Shown here in pieces: positions 10,660 to 25,842 of a DNA stretch of 64,000 bases. A program made the position numbers and the translations under genes. Source of the stretch: Ulva prolifera (Eukaryota > Chlorophyta > Ulvophyceae > Ulvales > Ulvaceae); contig CM041201.1 of the NCBI GenBank assembly GCA_023078555.1, forward strand, positions 6,145,172 through 6,209,171, given 5' to 3'. How positions within the stretch are numbered: position 1 is the first letter of the stretch; each line of letters begins with the position of its first letter. The notes under the pieces were generated by a model. It worked only from the letters and a program-made list of their open reading frames with translations. It ran no database searches and was not told the DNA's origin.

Positions 10660-13600
10660 GTCGTAGCGTATTATTGTTAGGTACAAATCGAGACGCTTGT
10701 TTTCAATGATCAGCGTTGGGAAAAGCGAATGCGTTTATTTTAGCGAAAGGTCAGTCGATGAGGCTGATCAGCAGCCACTCGTCGACAGGGACGCTTACCA
10801 GCAGCTCCCTGACGAAGAACAGCCCGCGGGCATGTTACTTCGTGGCGGACCGGTCATTCGACCACGTCACTCTTCCCAAACTGGGCAGAGCAGCCAGCAG
10901 GTGCCCTTTTCCTCTCATGCAGTGAACGATCCCGGTCACACTGAGTCTCACATCACACTCGAAAAATTGACCGCAGCGCTGCGGGCATCTCGGGGACGTA
11001 ATGAGCCTGATTTGTCGAAAGGAAAACTGCCTGAGTGGAATTATAAGACCGAAAGCTTCGTTGCGTACGAGCAGAAAGTCTTCCTGTGGTTAGGTGAGTT
11101 TGAGCTAGACCATCTGTTGCAGCTCGCACCGTCCGCGGACGAACATCGTGTCCCCGTTAGAGCAAGCACTCAGGTCCTTATGTCTTTGCATGACGCGGAT
11201 AGGACAACTGTCTATCGCATGTCACATCTGCGTGAAGCATGGGCCTACCTGACCGCAAAGTATAGGCCTAGCACTGAAGCCGAGATCCACAGACTGTGGA
11301 GTCGCTTCAACTCGTTGTCACAGAAAAACAGAGACGTTGGGTCTTACTGTGGTGATGTGATGAGTGTGTGCACTCAACTGGAGGCACTAGGTGCTGATGT
11401 GGACCAGCGATGGCTTCGATTACACTTGTTAGAACTGGGTGAGGAGCTCAACGCCGTGCGCGGCGAAGTTCTCCACTCTTCCCCACACGTAGTCATTGCA
11501 CGTTTGCCTGAGCATGCTGATTTGCTCAAGCAACAGCGGCTGCAAGCGGCAAGGTCTGGGGCGCCCGCGGGCAAAGTAGGCCATGGCTGGCGCAAGCATT
11601 CCCGTGGCAACGGTCCTATAGTTGCCGCCCTCGCGGCTGGCAAGTCTCCTCGCGAGGAGACCAGGACCTGCTTCTTCTGCAAGAAGAAGGGACATTTGCG
11701 TGCGACCTGCCCCTAGCGCAAACAGGCTGCGGCCAAAGATGTTTGTGCTGTAGAAATACCTGAAAAGTATCCAACTCCTTATGCGTCACTGCCGTGGAAC
11801 ATAATCATAGACAGTGGTTCGGACATTCATATCGCAGGAAACCGCATAATGTTCACTGAGTATGGTCCGTGCCAGAGGACTGCCAACCCTGCGGGACCAA
11901 GGCAGCACCCCATTATGGGCAGGGGAACCATTCAGGTGAACCTGGGCACATATGTAGATGAGCTGGGGAAAAAGCATCCTCTGGATGTGGAAATCCCTGG
12001 TGTGTACTACGCTCCTGAATGTCCGTACAACATTCTGAGCACGATGGGTCTGCAGCATGAGAATATTTTTTAGACACGCGTAGGAATGTGTTGTATGTCC
12101 CTGGTCTGGGAGACATTGCTATTGGTATTGAAGATGCGGTCAAATACCAGGATCTAGATGAAGATAAGTGCAAAGTCTTTGCATTAAAAATGAGTGTCGA
12201 TACAAAGCCTGTTCTAGTTGGTCACCCTGTCAATCAGGGGGTGACCTGGTCTAACCAGAGCAGCCCAACCTCTGTTGTAGAGGATCAGAAGATGTGGTGT
12301 CATGTAACTGCTGCGGCAATCGACATCAAGCGTCCCAATGATGGGGGAGCTGTTGTCCCACATGACGCTTACATTCTGGAGCCTGCATTCTTAGCGCATT
12401 TGTCTTTCCATCAGTCTACGTGGGTCCTAAAGCGCATGCAGGCTAACAGTGAATTTTATGGTGCACTGCGTCTGAAAGTTGATTCTGAGCCAATGGGGAA
12501 TCGTTGTCATGGGTGCAGAATTGGCAAAGTGCCTGCGGGCAAACATTCTGCCAATGATCGTGAGCTCGTAGGCCGGGCACAATACCCCGGTGAGCAACTG
12601 CATGCTGATTTAGCTGGTCCCGTCACTCCAGTAGGGATCGGCGGTGTGAAATATGTTTTGTTTGTGATGTGTGCCTTTACCCGTTATACTTTCGTGGTCG
12701 GTCTGCGCAAAAAGAGTGAGGCTGCGGCCATGATCTCTTATATCATTGAGCGCATTCGGGTGAATGTGGTGAAGCCCGGTGAACCGGGTGTGCGCATCCT
12801 TCACACTGACAAAGGCGGAGAGTTCATGGTCGAGGCCTTATTGCTCTACCTCCAGCGGCGTGGCATTACTCACCGCAACACCCCCACAGCAGAACATCGC
12901 TGTAGTGGCATAATCAAACGAAGGACCGGTGTTGCCTTTGAGGCACTCCGAGCTGCGCTGCTCGCGAGCGGCCTCCCTCTGTTCCTATGGATACAGTGCC
13001 TCGCCAGTGTTGTTCATGGTCACAATCTCACGCCGTGCTCGGCGCTGTACCATGATAAACTGGCGAGAATCATGAGTTCACAGAAAGCTCAGCATGCTGT
13101 CAATGCATCCGCGGATGTATAGCAAGCTGAGAAGGGGACAAAGCGCATGAAAAATGCCGAGCGCGATAGGTTGAGGGATGAGGAAAAGCGCAAGTATCAG
13201 TTGCATGCAACGACAGAGTTGGATAAGTTGTTGTGTAGCTTTTGTGATAGGGATATCATTCCTTACATGTCCTTTTTCAGGGACACCTCCGTAGTGGTAT
13301 TCCAAGATCTACCGTGGCAGCAGCGTCCGTGGGGGGTTGAAGTGTATGCATACCCTAGGGATGACAAGCTGCGGAACTTTTCGCGCGGGGTATTGTTGCA
13401 TATTGGGTAGGTGGTGGGCTGGGTCCCAGCATGCAAAGGGTGTATGCCCAAGATGTGCCTGGGGGTAGGGTTGTGGTGGTGCGCCAGATCATGTGCGCCA
13501 CGGATCAGATGATCCGACACGTGCGTAAGTACGATGCGTCCGCCGTTGTGGACAAGAGGGAACCTGCGGAGTTTGCGAACTCCTACCAGGTTGTCTTTGA

Positions 13601-14968
13601 GAAAAGCGATGAGGGTGTCCGCGTGGCGGACAATGATGTACCCCCTTTTCTAGATGATGCCACCTATGATGGGGGAGTGTTGCGCCGTCTGCGTGACCAG
13701 CTGCACACCCCCCCGGGTCATGGTAGGGTTCCTGTCATGGATATGATATTCCAGAAGGACATTGTGCCTAACCCTGAGGCATACTCACCGCGATTTAGGG
13801 CTGGCTCCTCTGTGGAGGTGATCCGGCATGACCCAGCTCGGGCCACACCGGAGGTGGCCAAGGTCGCCATGCATCACACGCGTGCAATTGCTAGGGCGGA
13901 GGCGCACCCTGACGTCCGCGTTGCCCCTCGTGTGCAAGGTCAACTTCACAATTCTGCAGCCATGCCTTCTCGCACAATGGAGTACGTTGCAACTCGCAAC
14001 GCTGCACTCCATGATCCTGGTGTCCAAGATGCCTTTCCCGTCGCTCTGACGTCCAGCTCTTCCGGCTCCGGAATGGATGAAGATGACGACGGTCCAGGCA
14101 TCTACGATGATGACGATGAAGACAACATAGACTACACCATCAGCGATGATGAAGCGGCTGCGGCCCATGAGAATCGCGAAGCTCAGCGGGTCCTCTCTGG
14201 GAGTAATTCGGCTGCGGCCTCAGCATCTGTCGCGGGAGCAGTTGCTCAGCCCCTGCGAGGAGCAGAGTCGCCTAGGCCCTTCTGGGAGGATGAGCCAGAT
14301 GAGGTGGAGTCCGGATCCGAATTAGGGGGAGAGATCCAGGCTGCCCCCTCTGCCGCAATTGGGGTTCATTTGCCCGATGAGGTGAGAGCCATTCCAGCTA
14401 CTCTACCTCGCATCAAAATCAATCCTCTTGTACGCAGATGCCTTGTTCCATTGGCTGTGGATGTAGCAGCTGTGCATGAGCCTGCGGGTTGTGATCTTGC
14501 TAGTAGTGAAACAGTTGTAGCTGCTATTAAGTCTCCAGGCTGCAATCAGGACACATCAACTGTGACTGACTGTGGAGTATCCGGTGCAGGCCTGAAGCAT
14601 CAGCATGTAGAGTCTAGCGAGCAGCAGAGTGCTCAGCGTCATGGGTCGCGCAGAGCAGCTGCCGCCCGGAAGCCGAAGCCCTCTGATCCTGATCTACCTT
14701 CTATGAAGGAAGGACTTGCGGGTCCGGACAGGGATGCTTGGCTGCGTGCCATGCAAGAGGAGGTGGATGCACTAGTGAGCACGGGACATTCAGTTTGTGC
14801 TATTTGCCCGCGGGCAAGAAAGCGATCTCGGGCAAGTGGGTGTTCAAGATCAAGCGCGAAGTTGCGGGTGTTGCGCTACAAGGCACGATATGTAGCTTGT
14901 GGGTTTTCTCGGGCAGAAGGAATTGACTTCTTTGAGACTTGGTCCCCTGTCGGTAGTTATGCGACACT

Positions 14969-15314
14969 TGTCACAATGCATGAGCGTGCGGGCAGCAGTG
15001 TGGTGACAGGTGCACCCATGCACGGATGATCCGCGGATCAGGTGTAGGGGTAAGCCGCCAGCGGGTTTGTCCCGGTGTAGCGAGGGATATCCTGATGTGG
15101 ATCTCCCGTCGTTATCTTGACCTGTATGTGTTGATATATGGATGTGCACACTATGATCTGTAAATTTTCTTCTTACTGTTTCACGGTATTAGCATCTCCT
15201 CCTAGCATCTCCTCGGTTCAACCTCTGTGCGTAGAAGGTATGGCAATGCTGGCTACCTGACTTGACATGCACAAGATCTGCGCGTCTGACCTGCATAGGA
15301 TAGCGTTTCTGACA
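14969..15314 (+). repeat. Solo LTR-A inside the reverse transcriptase of A1
   Basis: 346 bp from TGTCACAATG to TTTCTGACA, flanked by a perfect ACACT duplication (14964-14968, 15315-15319). It cuts the RT codons between SYATL and RVLLS. It is a solo LTR left by recombination of a later insertion of the same family. Confidence 0.93.
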
Positions 15315-16313
15315 ACACTGCGTGTGTTGCTGTCCATTGCTACTCATGAGGATTTGGAGATCAGACATATAGATATTCAGTGTGCTTTTCTGAACGGTGA
15401 CCTGGAGGAAGAGGTTTTCGTTGGTCAGCCCCCGTACTTTACAGACGGGATAACACATGTATGGCAAATGCATGAGACTTTGTATGGCTTGAAGCAAGCC
15501 GCTTGCGAGTGGCATAGAGCTTTAGTAAAGTTCCTGGCTGAACTGGGATTTGTGTGCGCACAAAGTGACCCCTGACTGTATGTCAGAACAACCGGTCGAT
15601 GTCTTATCTTTCTGTGGGTAGATGACTTGTTCATTTTCAGTTGCTCTGCGGGGCTGCATGAAATCATCAGTGTCATTCTCACGAAATTTGAAGGCAGAGA
15701 TCTAGGTGACTTGTCTTGGGCACTTGGCACTGAGTCACGCGTGATCGAAAAGCGAAAAGAATCACAATGACACAACGTACAAAAATCTAGAACCTACTGG
15801 AAAAGTACAGCATGAGTGATTGTCGAAAATCTTTCACTCCGTTAGTGCCGCGGCAACAGCTAAGGAGTGTGAAAGAGCATCCTAACATGGAGAAAGTCAG
15901 TGCTGCTGAGCAATCCTGAATCATGAGTGCTGTAGGAAGCATCTAGTATAATGCGGGAGTGACACGACCTGACCTGAGCTATGTGGCACATGCCCTGGCC
16001 TTGCACATGTCTAGTAGCCTGAAGGAACATTGGTCTGCCGTGCAACATGTTTTGAGATACCTGCAGTCCACGAAGAATTTAGGAATAAAATTTATAGGCT
16101 CTGAGGGACACGGGTGTTTGCTAGAAGCTTTCTCATATGCATGCTTTGCGAATTCTGCGGATCCGAAAAGTGTGTCTTGTATGGTTGTTCGGGTGTATGG
16201 GAACTGTGTTCTCTGGCGTTCGAGGAAGCAGAGTATAGTGGCTGGGGATACCACAGAGGCTGAGCTAATCGCGATGAGTGCAACAGCCAACGAGCTCATG
16301 TGGATGAAGCAAC

Positions 16314-17078
16314 TGTCATAAATGAGGTCCATCCTGGGACACAATGCATGACGTGCAAGTACGCACATGAGTGTGGTGGTTCACGGGCCCAACTCCTATT
16401 ATGTGCGGAAATATGCATGAGCATGTGCATGAGCACAATCCGTGCGAGGATTGTGTGCGGTCACTGTGGTTATGACCGCCGTAGACTTGACTCATCGGTG
16501 GCATGTAGTCATGTGCCTCCAAGTCTATTGTAAACATTCTCTTACAGTCGTATTTGGTTCCTGTATTGCCTCATTGCATTACAGTACTGTCATAAATCAG
16601 TGTCTAGGTACACCTGCAATGCATGACGGGCAAGTCTGCGCATGGGTATGGTGGCCAAGGGCCTAGCCCGTGTTATGTTAGGATAGTGTACATGAGCATA
16701 CTTGGGGCGCTCCGTGAGCGGCTCGCCCCGGGCCATTGTCATTGGGCCACGGTAGAAATGCACGAATGGTCGCATATAGTCGTATGCGTCCAAGTCTGAA
16801 GTAACCTTTCTCTTGCATTTTCCATAGGTTCCTGCACTATCTTGCATCCAGTGCAGTATACTCCCTGATCTGTGTCGTGACCTTTCGTACGACGTGGCGG
16901 CTCTCAAGGTACAGGCACTACTAACCTCCTAATGCACACATACTAGGTTCTCGTTTATGACAAGTACATCCCCAGAACTGTGCATTGCCAACGTACGATT
17001 TGAGTGCTCCATAGGTAACGGCTCTGCAACCCACTAGATAGCTTGATTAATGCTGCGCATAGGTCCTTGAATATTATA
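16314..17078 (+). repeat. Solo LTR of family B in A1 RNase H, interrupted
   Basis: It starts TGTCATAAATGAGG. GCAAC occurs at 16309-16313 and 17079-17083 as a target duplication. Without the nested family C LTR it is about 385 bp. The host codons resume exactly (MKQ then LLL), so the insertion is precise. Confidence 0.88.
16588..16962 (+). repeat. Solo LTR of family C inside LTR-B
   Basis: 375 bp from TGTCATAAATCAG to GTTTATGACA, with short inverted ends (TGTCATAAA/TTTATGACA). The 5-bp duplication AGTAC is perfect (16583-16587, 16963-16967). It is a distinct family, though its first bases resemble LTR-B. This is the third insertion level at this spot (A1, then B, then C). Confidence 0.9.
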
Positions 17079-17369
17079 GCAACTGCTTCTCGACGTGAAG
17101 CTGGTCCCACACAAGCCGACTCTGTGGGGTGACAATAAGAGTGCCAACATTTTGGCTGTGAATGCTGTGTCCAGTGACAGATCCAAGCACATTCGTGTGC
17201 GGCACTTGCGAGTGCGGGAATATGTCCAGATGGATGAACTTAAGGTAGAATGGGTTGACACTGTTGATCAGTTAGCAGATGTGTTTACTACGGTGCTGCC
17301 CGGACCTGCTTTGCAAGAAGTTCGTAATAAACTCCAGCTAGTGGAAACGTAGCAGCGTTTATGGGGTAG

Positions 17370-18531
17370 TGTCACAATGCATGCGCCTGCGGGCAGTAGC
17401 GTGGTGACATGTGCACCCATGCATGATGTTGTGAGATATCTCTCACACTAGCGCATGCTGGCACAATTAACACCTTTTCTTATATGCGTAGCGACTTGTC
17501 CAGCCATGTGGACGGTCGCACACACATAGCTTTTGAATTACCGATCGAGTTGTACACAGTGTGATCACACGTACGCTCAGTGGGCTTACGTGCCTGCACT
17601 CGCCACGTGTGATTGCACGCGTCCGCCAGCCTTACGTGCACATTGCATCAGCACTGTGTACAGCCTTCTCCCGGCACAATGTGTCCCGTCATAGGCTTAT
17701 TATGGCTTTATGCGGCTAGCCGAATCGTTGCTGCACATATTACGTCTTACTGTGTGCATTACCGCCGTTACACAGGGTCCGACCGGCGGGCTCCAGGGTT
17801 GGCATGCACGATAATATCTGTACAGCCACCCAGAGCTGCCCACGAATTACGTGCGCAGCCTTGCTTACACTCATCTCAGGCTCTGTGAGCCACAATTTAA
17901 GATCTCCCGAGCTTATGCGGGATCTGGGATCAGTGTGGCAGTTATGCGGCACGATTCGGCGAGGCCAGCTTTGACAGGGGGATTGACCTGGGCGCACACA
18001 CCCCGGTATTTATACCGAGCGCTTGCTGGGACTCGACACGCTTTACAGTAGTCTGGTTGGGGCGCCATCCATTTCTGCACTGGCACGTCTCATCCTTGCG
18101 TGTGAGTGTACCCCTGCTCTGTTTGTGCCTATACAACCCTCGTGCTGCGGCAATCTTGACCCATCACTGCTTCTTCTTATTGCCATCGAGGTCTGTTACC
18201 CAAGACCAGACCAATAGGTCTCAACACATGATCGATATGCGGATCGAGTGCAGGGGTAAGCCGCCAGCGGGATTGTCCCGGAGTAGTGAGGGAGATCCTG
18301 CGAGGTTCTCCCGCCGTAATATTGACTGTTGAGTGTGCATATATGGCTGTGCACACTAAGATATGTAACCTTTCCCTCTATTGTTTCACGGTACTAGCAC
18401 TCTCCCTCTAGCATCTCTCGGTTCTACCTTTGTGCGCAGCAGGTACGAGATGCTGGATGTTCTGACCTGGCTTGCATGAGGACTGCGCGTCTGACCCGCA
18501 CAATGCTAGCGCTTTTTGACACCTGTTTCAA
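17370..18531 (+). repeat. 3' LTR of copia A1, split
   Basis: Starts TGTCACAATG after ATGGGGTAG and ends GCTTTTTGACA. Its first 57 bp and the rest (from 18227) match the 5' LTR; a family D LTR is inserted between them. Confidence 0.88.
17427..18226 (+). repeat. Solo LTR of family D, 800 bp
   Basis: Starts TGTTGTGAGA, ends GGTCTCAACA, with CATGA duplicated at 17422-17426 and 18227-18231. A diverged 3' piece of the same family lies at about 45700-46033. A TATTTATA-like box is near 18006. Confidence 0.88.
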
Positions 18532-19030
18532 CTTGCGGCCATCTATGTGCAGATGCCTTCTGCGCTTACTGGGACCACCAACATCTACTAGATCATCCAG
18601 ACTGTCCTGGTCAGAACTTTCAGTCTCTTCTTGAGAGTTAACAGTGTGCTTGTCTTTTGTCATGTCTAGAACTTGCAGCTACCAATTCAAACAGAGGTCT
18701 AGAGTTCCTGGTTCTTCAAGCATAAGCAAGTGCACAGCGGCACAGATAAGTACTAGGAGCCAACAGTAGGTGAATAGTGGTGACTGAGCTTTATATAACG
18801 TGCTTTGCTAGTGTTGTTTGTCGTATGAGTATGGTCAAAGTCATCTCGATACAATTCTTTTGGGTTGCCATTATAACTTTAAAGCCCGGTGAAAATTAAA
18901 AAGTGTTAAAAGTAAGATAAGTAAAATGACCCCCTTGAACGCCACTCACCCGTTTTGACGTTTAAATAGTTAAGTAAAATAGCTTCATATAATTGATTCA
19001 AATGGGGTTCAAATTAAATTTACAGCTCTA

Positions 19031-19399
19031 CTACAGCTACCCTCGCGAGGCCTCGCAATTCATGCAAGCGTTTGTGCAACGCCACCTTCACATTATGTAC
19101 CAGATTCATCTTATTATACTCGAACTACAATCAAACGTGTGTTTTGGGCACTTCACTATCTCGGATCGCGCGTGGCTCTAGTCATACCAATGACGGGTCA
19201 CTCGACTACTCATACGGGCATATCCGGATGAAAAGCCGCGCACTGCGTGAAGACTTATCATGCTCCATACCGTAGTAAATGTAAAGACTCGCGAATGTCC
19301 GGCCCGAAAAATTTTCCAGCGACGACAATGATGCTATGTCCTAATATAGCAAGAGTTGGGCCCGTGGCCACCACACTCATGTGCATACTCGCACATCAT
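19031..19399. other. Repeat fragments to the left of the triplet tract
   Basis: About 19270-19335 (GACTCGCGAATGTCCG, CCAGCGACGACA) is also found at about 31577-31635. From about 19350 to 19399 the bases match LTR-B in reverse (TTGGGCCCGTGGCCACCACA), ending at CATCATGAC where the GAC run begins. No gene is seen. Confidence 0.7.
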
Positions 19400-22561
<3,162 letters not shown>

Positions 22562-23370
22562 TACATTCATCCCGGGTCTAGTGGCCAGAACAGTGAGCAT
22601 ATGGTTAAAGCCATGCCCTTTGAACCTGTGTTCGACACAAAGGTCGAAGGCTGAGAACCTCTCACCCTCTGTAAATTACCAGGAGAGGGTGTTGCTCTGA
22701 TCTAGTGCGGGCTCACGAACGGGCACTGCCTTCATGGCGCCTACAATAGCATCGGCATCGGCTACATTTCAACACGGATGGATTTCACCATGGATGTCAC
22801 CATGTGGAAATCTTTAACATTACCTTGAGCCGTAGCTCGCAACATAGGACCTTTCAGGTGTCCAACCTCACGTGTGTTGTGAAAAGGCCTCGTAGCGCCC
22901 AAGGCATGTGCGCATGAGGATGCACGCACAAGGTGACACATGGCAATGACCAGCCCGCGAACTAGAAGATGCAGCCAATCTCGTTGTGTAGGTCGAACAA
23001 GATCATGGCCAAGTATCCATCTCGGATACTTACCATGCATGTGTGATCCCAGATATCAGGCGTCATGTGCTAAGTATTCCGCACACATACTTAACATTTC
23101 GCCTGACTAAACATACGATATGACGCTTCCACTCGCGCTTGCATCCGGACAACTTGCTGCGCGCATTGTAATGCAACATGGAGGGAGTCCGCTGCATCAT
23201 GGGTGCGCAACGCCATAGCTTTGACCGCCTCCATTTGACATGTGGCCCAGGCTGCCCTTGGGTGCCGGCTGCAAGGCCTTGCGTGTACACAAATTCAATC
23301 AAATACTAGTCCACATTATTTTTAATATTCAGACTAGAGCCAGCACGCACTATCGCTGCATCAGAAGAGG
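22562..23370. other. No gene seen
   Basis: Unique-looking sequence between the triplet tract and a copia remnant. Reverse-strand open frames at 22762-23040 and 23063-23302 show no recognisable family. Confidence 0.4.
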
Positions 23371-24905
23371 GGGTAATAATTGACGCTAAGCCCAAGTCCA
23401 GACCGCTTGCAGTGAATCGGAGGGTGAGCAGCGAAGGTGAAGATGTAATCGAGGATTCATCGGACTATGACATGATCGTGGGCATCCTAGCCTCATGCAC
23501 ACAACCAGATGTGGCGTACACTTTGGGATGCTAGCTCTATTCATATTGAGGCCATGGCAGGAGCAGTGGCAATGTCAAGGGGCTGCTCCGGTACCCGAAG
23601 AAGACAATATCCTTGGGGTTGCACTATGGGGGAAGGCATGCAGCTTCAAGACCGACACAGCAGAACGAGCGCACATGAGGCAGCACTGATGCTTACATAT
23701 GTTGTACGGCGGCATGCTCAGGCTTCTTGCCACCCAACTTGGCGATCGCGGCCAGGCTGACCAGAGCACTAGATAACTCACCTGGATTGTCAGAGCCGCA
23801 TGTGCACATGCCAGCCACACCGGAGCCGTCTGTAATAAGTAATGAACGTCATTGAATGATGCCAGATGGTTAGCCTGGTGATAATTCACCTCAGTCCGTG
23901 GGATCTGCGCAGTGCAGCTCGGGCCATACCACGTAATCGGGACACGGGGCAAAGCAACCAGAGCATGATATGACGTATCAGCATGTTTACAGCAACAATA
24001 CGTATTTTGTGAATAGTCCGGGCCCTGTGAGCCGTTGATTTGTTTGTAAATCTAACAAGAGCCAGTGAGGCGATACAAGAGCAATGGCGGACATTCAAGA
24101 CCGCCAGTCCACCATTGCAACGCGATCGCACACACAACCGGCCAGATACATCATTCAGAAACATGTACAAAATGTGTCCGTCCACGAACAGCTACAGACC
24201 TCATGAATCGTGTACAACAGCCTGGCCCGCCGCGTGACCAGGCCCACGGAAACACCTACGGAATCATGTAATCGTCGCCGATCGCGGCCGGAACAATTCA
24301 ATAGCACTCTAGAGAGGTCTGGCTACTCTCTGAATATGGTTTCAGTCAATTTGAAGTTTTCTGCGACCCTAAGCAGTTGGCGCCCTGTCTCGCGCACCCA
24401 TGTCGCGCACCACGGGTGCGCGACAAACGCGTAGTCTCTGTGTTCAAGCTTAAGCTTGAAGCTGCAGCTTCAAGTTTTTTAGGGAACTCTGACTTAGATT
24501 TTGTTGCATGTCTGAACAAGCGGAGGAGCACGGGAGGCTATGTATTTCTGTTCGTTGCGGAGCAATCGAATGGACCTGCTCTCAAATGTAGCTACATCCA
24601 CGATGGAGGCTGAGTACATGGCGAATGTTGTTGGAGACAAGACAGCCTCATGCATAAGGAAGCTGATGGCGACGAATCGTGGAGGTGTAGAAAATTCAAG
24701 GCACAAAGTGGTAGTGTAACAAACAGACAGCAGTGGCTTCATGACTTCAGAGATCCAAGCATATAGATGTTTGTCATCAGTACATGCAAGAGAGGGCGCC
24801 AAAGATGAGTTGGTGGTCGAATATGTGCCAACCAAGGAGATGTTAGTTGATCTGCTAACAAGGCTTCACCAAAGCCTCAGCTGGAATATCACAGGACCAA
24901 GCTAG
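23371..24905 (+). pseudogene. Copia-E RT/RNase H remnant
   Basis: Stops and frameshifts throughout. The order matches the end of a copia polyprotein: RT C-terminus, then RNase H with the block KRRSTGGYVFLF. An 814-bp insertion (23650-24463) separates the two. Not functional. Confidence 0.85.
23650..24463. mobile_element. 814-bp insertion with 10-bp direct repeat
   Basis: GCAGCTTCAA occurs at 23640-23649 and at 24464-24473, exactly where copia-E coding breaks and resumes. A 9- to 11-bp duplication would fit a Mutator-like element, but no clear terminal inverted repeats or transposase are visible, so the class is open. Confidence 0.55.
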
Positions 24906-24958
24906 TGACTTTGATTTTGTGAACAGGCTGAATAGTCTGGATACTGATTCAGGAGGAG

Positions 24959-25485
24959 TGTGGAAAGTGAGTCAGCATCTACAAGCTTACGTATCCGATC
25001 AGAGTGAATTGGACATGTCCGGATTGTGTTGACAATAAGATTGTTCTCTACTGGAATAGAATAACCTGGAACGTTAGGCAGCCTGTAGCCACTGCGGTAC
25101 AGCAGGCATGAGACCTATCGACAGGCACTGAGCCTTATGCTCTGATGGCCTGAACAGTATATAAAGAGCAGACAAAGTATTTCTTTTATCTCTTCTGATG
25201 TAAGTCTGCCGTACTGTGGTCTGATAACACTTCGGGCTCTGCTCAGACATCATCTAAGGGACCACAGCGGTGTGCAACATCCATGCATGAGTCTTGTGCG
25301 CCAACAGATTGGACCAGACCAGCTTGAGTACTCTAGATACATTGTGTGAGACTTGTGTGATGTGGAGCACAACACAACGCAGATAGTAGGCCTGGTGTGT
25401 GGAACATATATCAAGCCGCGGCTGCATTTGTGTCGTTCACTTGGAGTCTGCATCCGTTGCAACATCGATATACGGATTCACGAAA
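24959..25485 (+). repeat. 3' LTR of copia-E remnant
   Basis: Begins TGTGGAAAGTGAGTCAGC, like TGTTGAAAGTGATTCAGC at 45434. It shares CTCTAGATACATTGTGTGAGA and GTAGGCCTGGTGTGTGGAAC. It is about 270 bp longer than the other copy, in a part that holds a TATATAAAG box near 25159. The end near 25485 is inferred from the other copy. Confidence 0.75.
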
Positions 25486-25842
25486 ATTTGTAGGCAGAAA
25501 TGAATACAAGATCGCTCGACAAATCGGGACTTGCAAAACAAGCCGGCGCCCAAACACCTAGATTGGTGGAACATCCTTACTTGTCGCGGCATTGGCACAG
25601 TATCAACGCGCAACACGACCATAGCCATCGCTAAATACAAGTACACTGATGTCGCTCAATCTGAGTGTGCTTGACAGCTGATGTGACCACTGATGTGACA
25701 AAAAACGTATTGGCTGAGCAGCACGACAAGGAACATATCTATCTATGGTCTCTGCCAAGCCAGTGAAATGCGTATCTCGCATGCGGGTCATCGGGTCAGC
25801 ACACACATAGAATCTCAGCAGTACCTTGAAGGAATATCTTAC
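25486..25842. other. No gene seen
   Basis: Short open frames only; likely flank of the gene to the right. Confidence 0.4.

Larger units (their letters stand above)
10697..17352 (+). pseudogene. Copia A1 gag-pol, degenerate
   Basis: Order of remains: gag (from about 10750) ending in a zinc knuckle CFFCKKKGHLRATCP; a TAG at 11714-11716 where A2 has Gln; protease with IIDSGSDIH; pre-integrase HHCC; integrase at 12590-12990 with HADLAG and HTDKGGEF, but the catalytic Glu of the NGMIERR motif is Lys here (SGIIKRR); then a frameshifted linker and reverse transcriptase (CAFLNGDLEEEVF, WVDDLFIF), split by a solo LTR at 14969. RNase H is split by LTR-B at 16314 and resumes at 17084 to the stop at 17350-17352. 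Many stops and shifts make it non-functional. It keeps an in-frame TAG after the reverse transcriptase (near 15789) at the same codon as A2. Confidence 0.93.
9434..18531 (+). mobile_element. Ty1/copia LTR retrotransposon A1, old and heavily invaded
   Basis: The 5' LTR (9434-9776) and 3' LTR (17370-18531, itself interrupted) bound a decayed gag-pol. The flanking 5 bp are CCTGC (9429-9433) and CCTGT (18532-18536), a target duplication with one change. After the 5' LTR the bases TGGTATCGG can pair partly with initiator tRNA-Met, the usual copia primer. A G-rich polypurine-like tract (ATGGGGTAG) precedes the 3' LTR. Five later insertions lie within it. The interior is clearly related to A2 (32391-38977). 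Confidence 0.92.
9022..18663 (-). pseudogene. hAT-derived small protein, second copy, split
   Basis: The N-terminal part starts at ATG 18663 and runs to about 18537 (acidic, then PSKRRR and HIDGRKLKQ). The C-terminal part is 9433-9022 (SSTCVERLWNSFGD, KRRSMKNKTLAMMV, MNVHLLNEHDG). Without the copia insertion the frame is continuous, with five rather than six G at the spot where copy 1 is shifted. Differences from copy 1 in the acidic tail are whole-codon insertions or deletions. This suggests the ORF was under coding constraint before the copia element broke it. Confidence 0.7.
8788..19030 (-). mobile_element. hAT-type element copy 2, split by a copia insertion
   Basis: The left half (8788-9433) starts TAGAGCTGTAAATTTAA and follows copy 1 closely. 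The right half (18532-19030) resumes at the same point of copy 1 (CAACTTGCGGCC) and ends TTAAATTTACAGCTCTA. Copia element A1 lies between. Together the halves make about 1.14 kb, the size of copy 1. Unlike copy 1, no 8-bp duplication flanks the ends (left CCCACCAT, right CTACAGCT), so one flank has changed, or the ends came together by recombination. Confidence 0.85.
23371..25485 (+). mobile_element. Copia family E remnant, 5' truncated
   Basis: The remnant keeps only the end of pol and the 3' LTR. Pieces read KPKSRPLAVN, DSSDYDMIVGILASCTQPDV, YPKKTISLGLHYGG (to about 23649), then after an insertion SDLDFVACLNKRRSTGGYVF (24484 on), and RNase H tail pieces to about 24905. A polypurine-like TCAGGAGGAG precedes an LTR at 24959. 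It is related to the element at 42290-45690. Confidence 0.85.
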
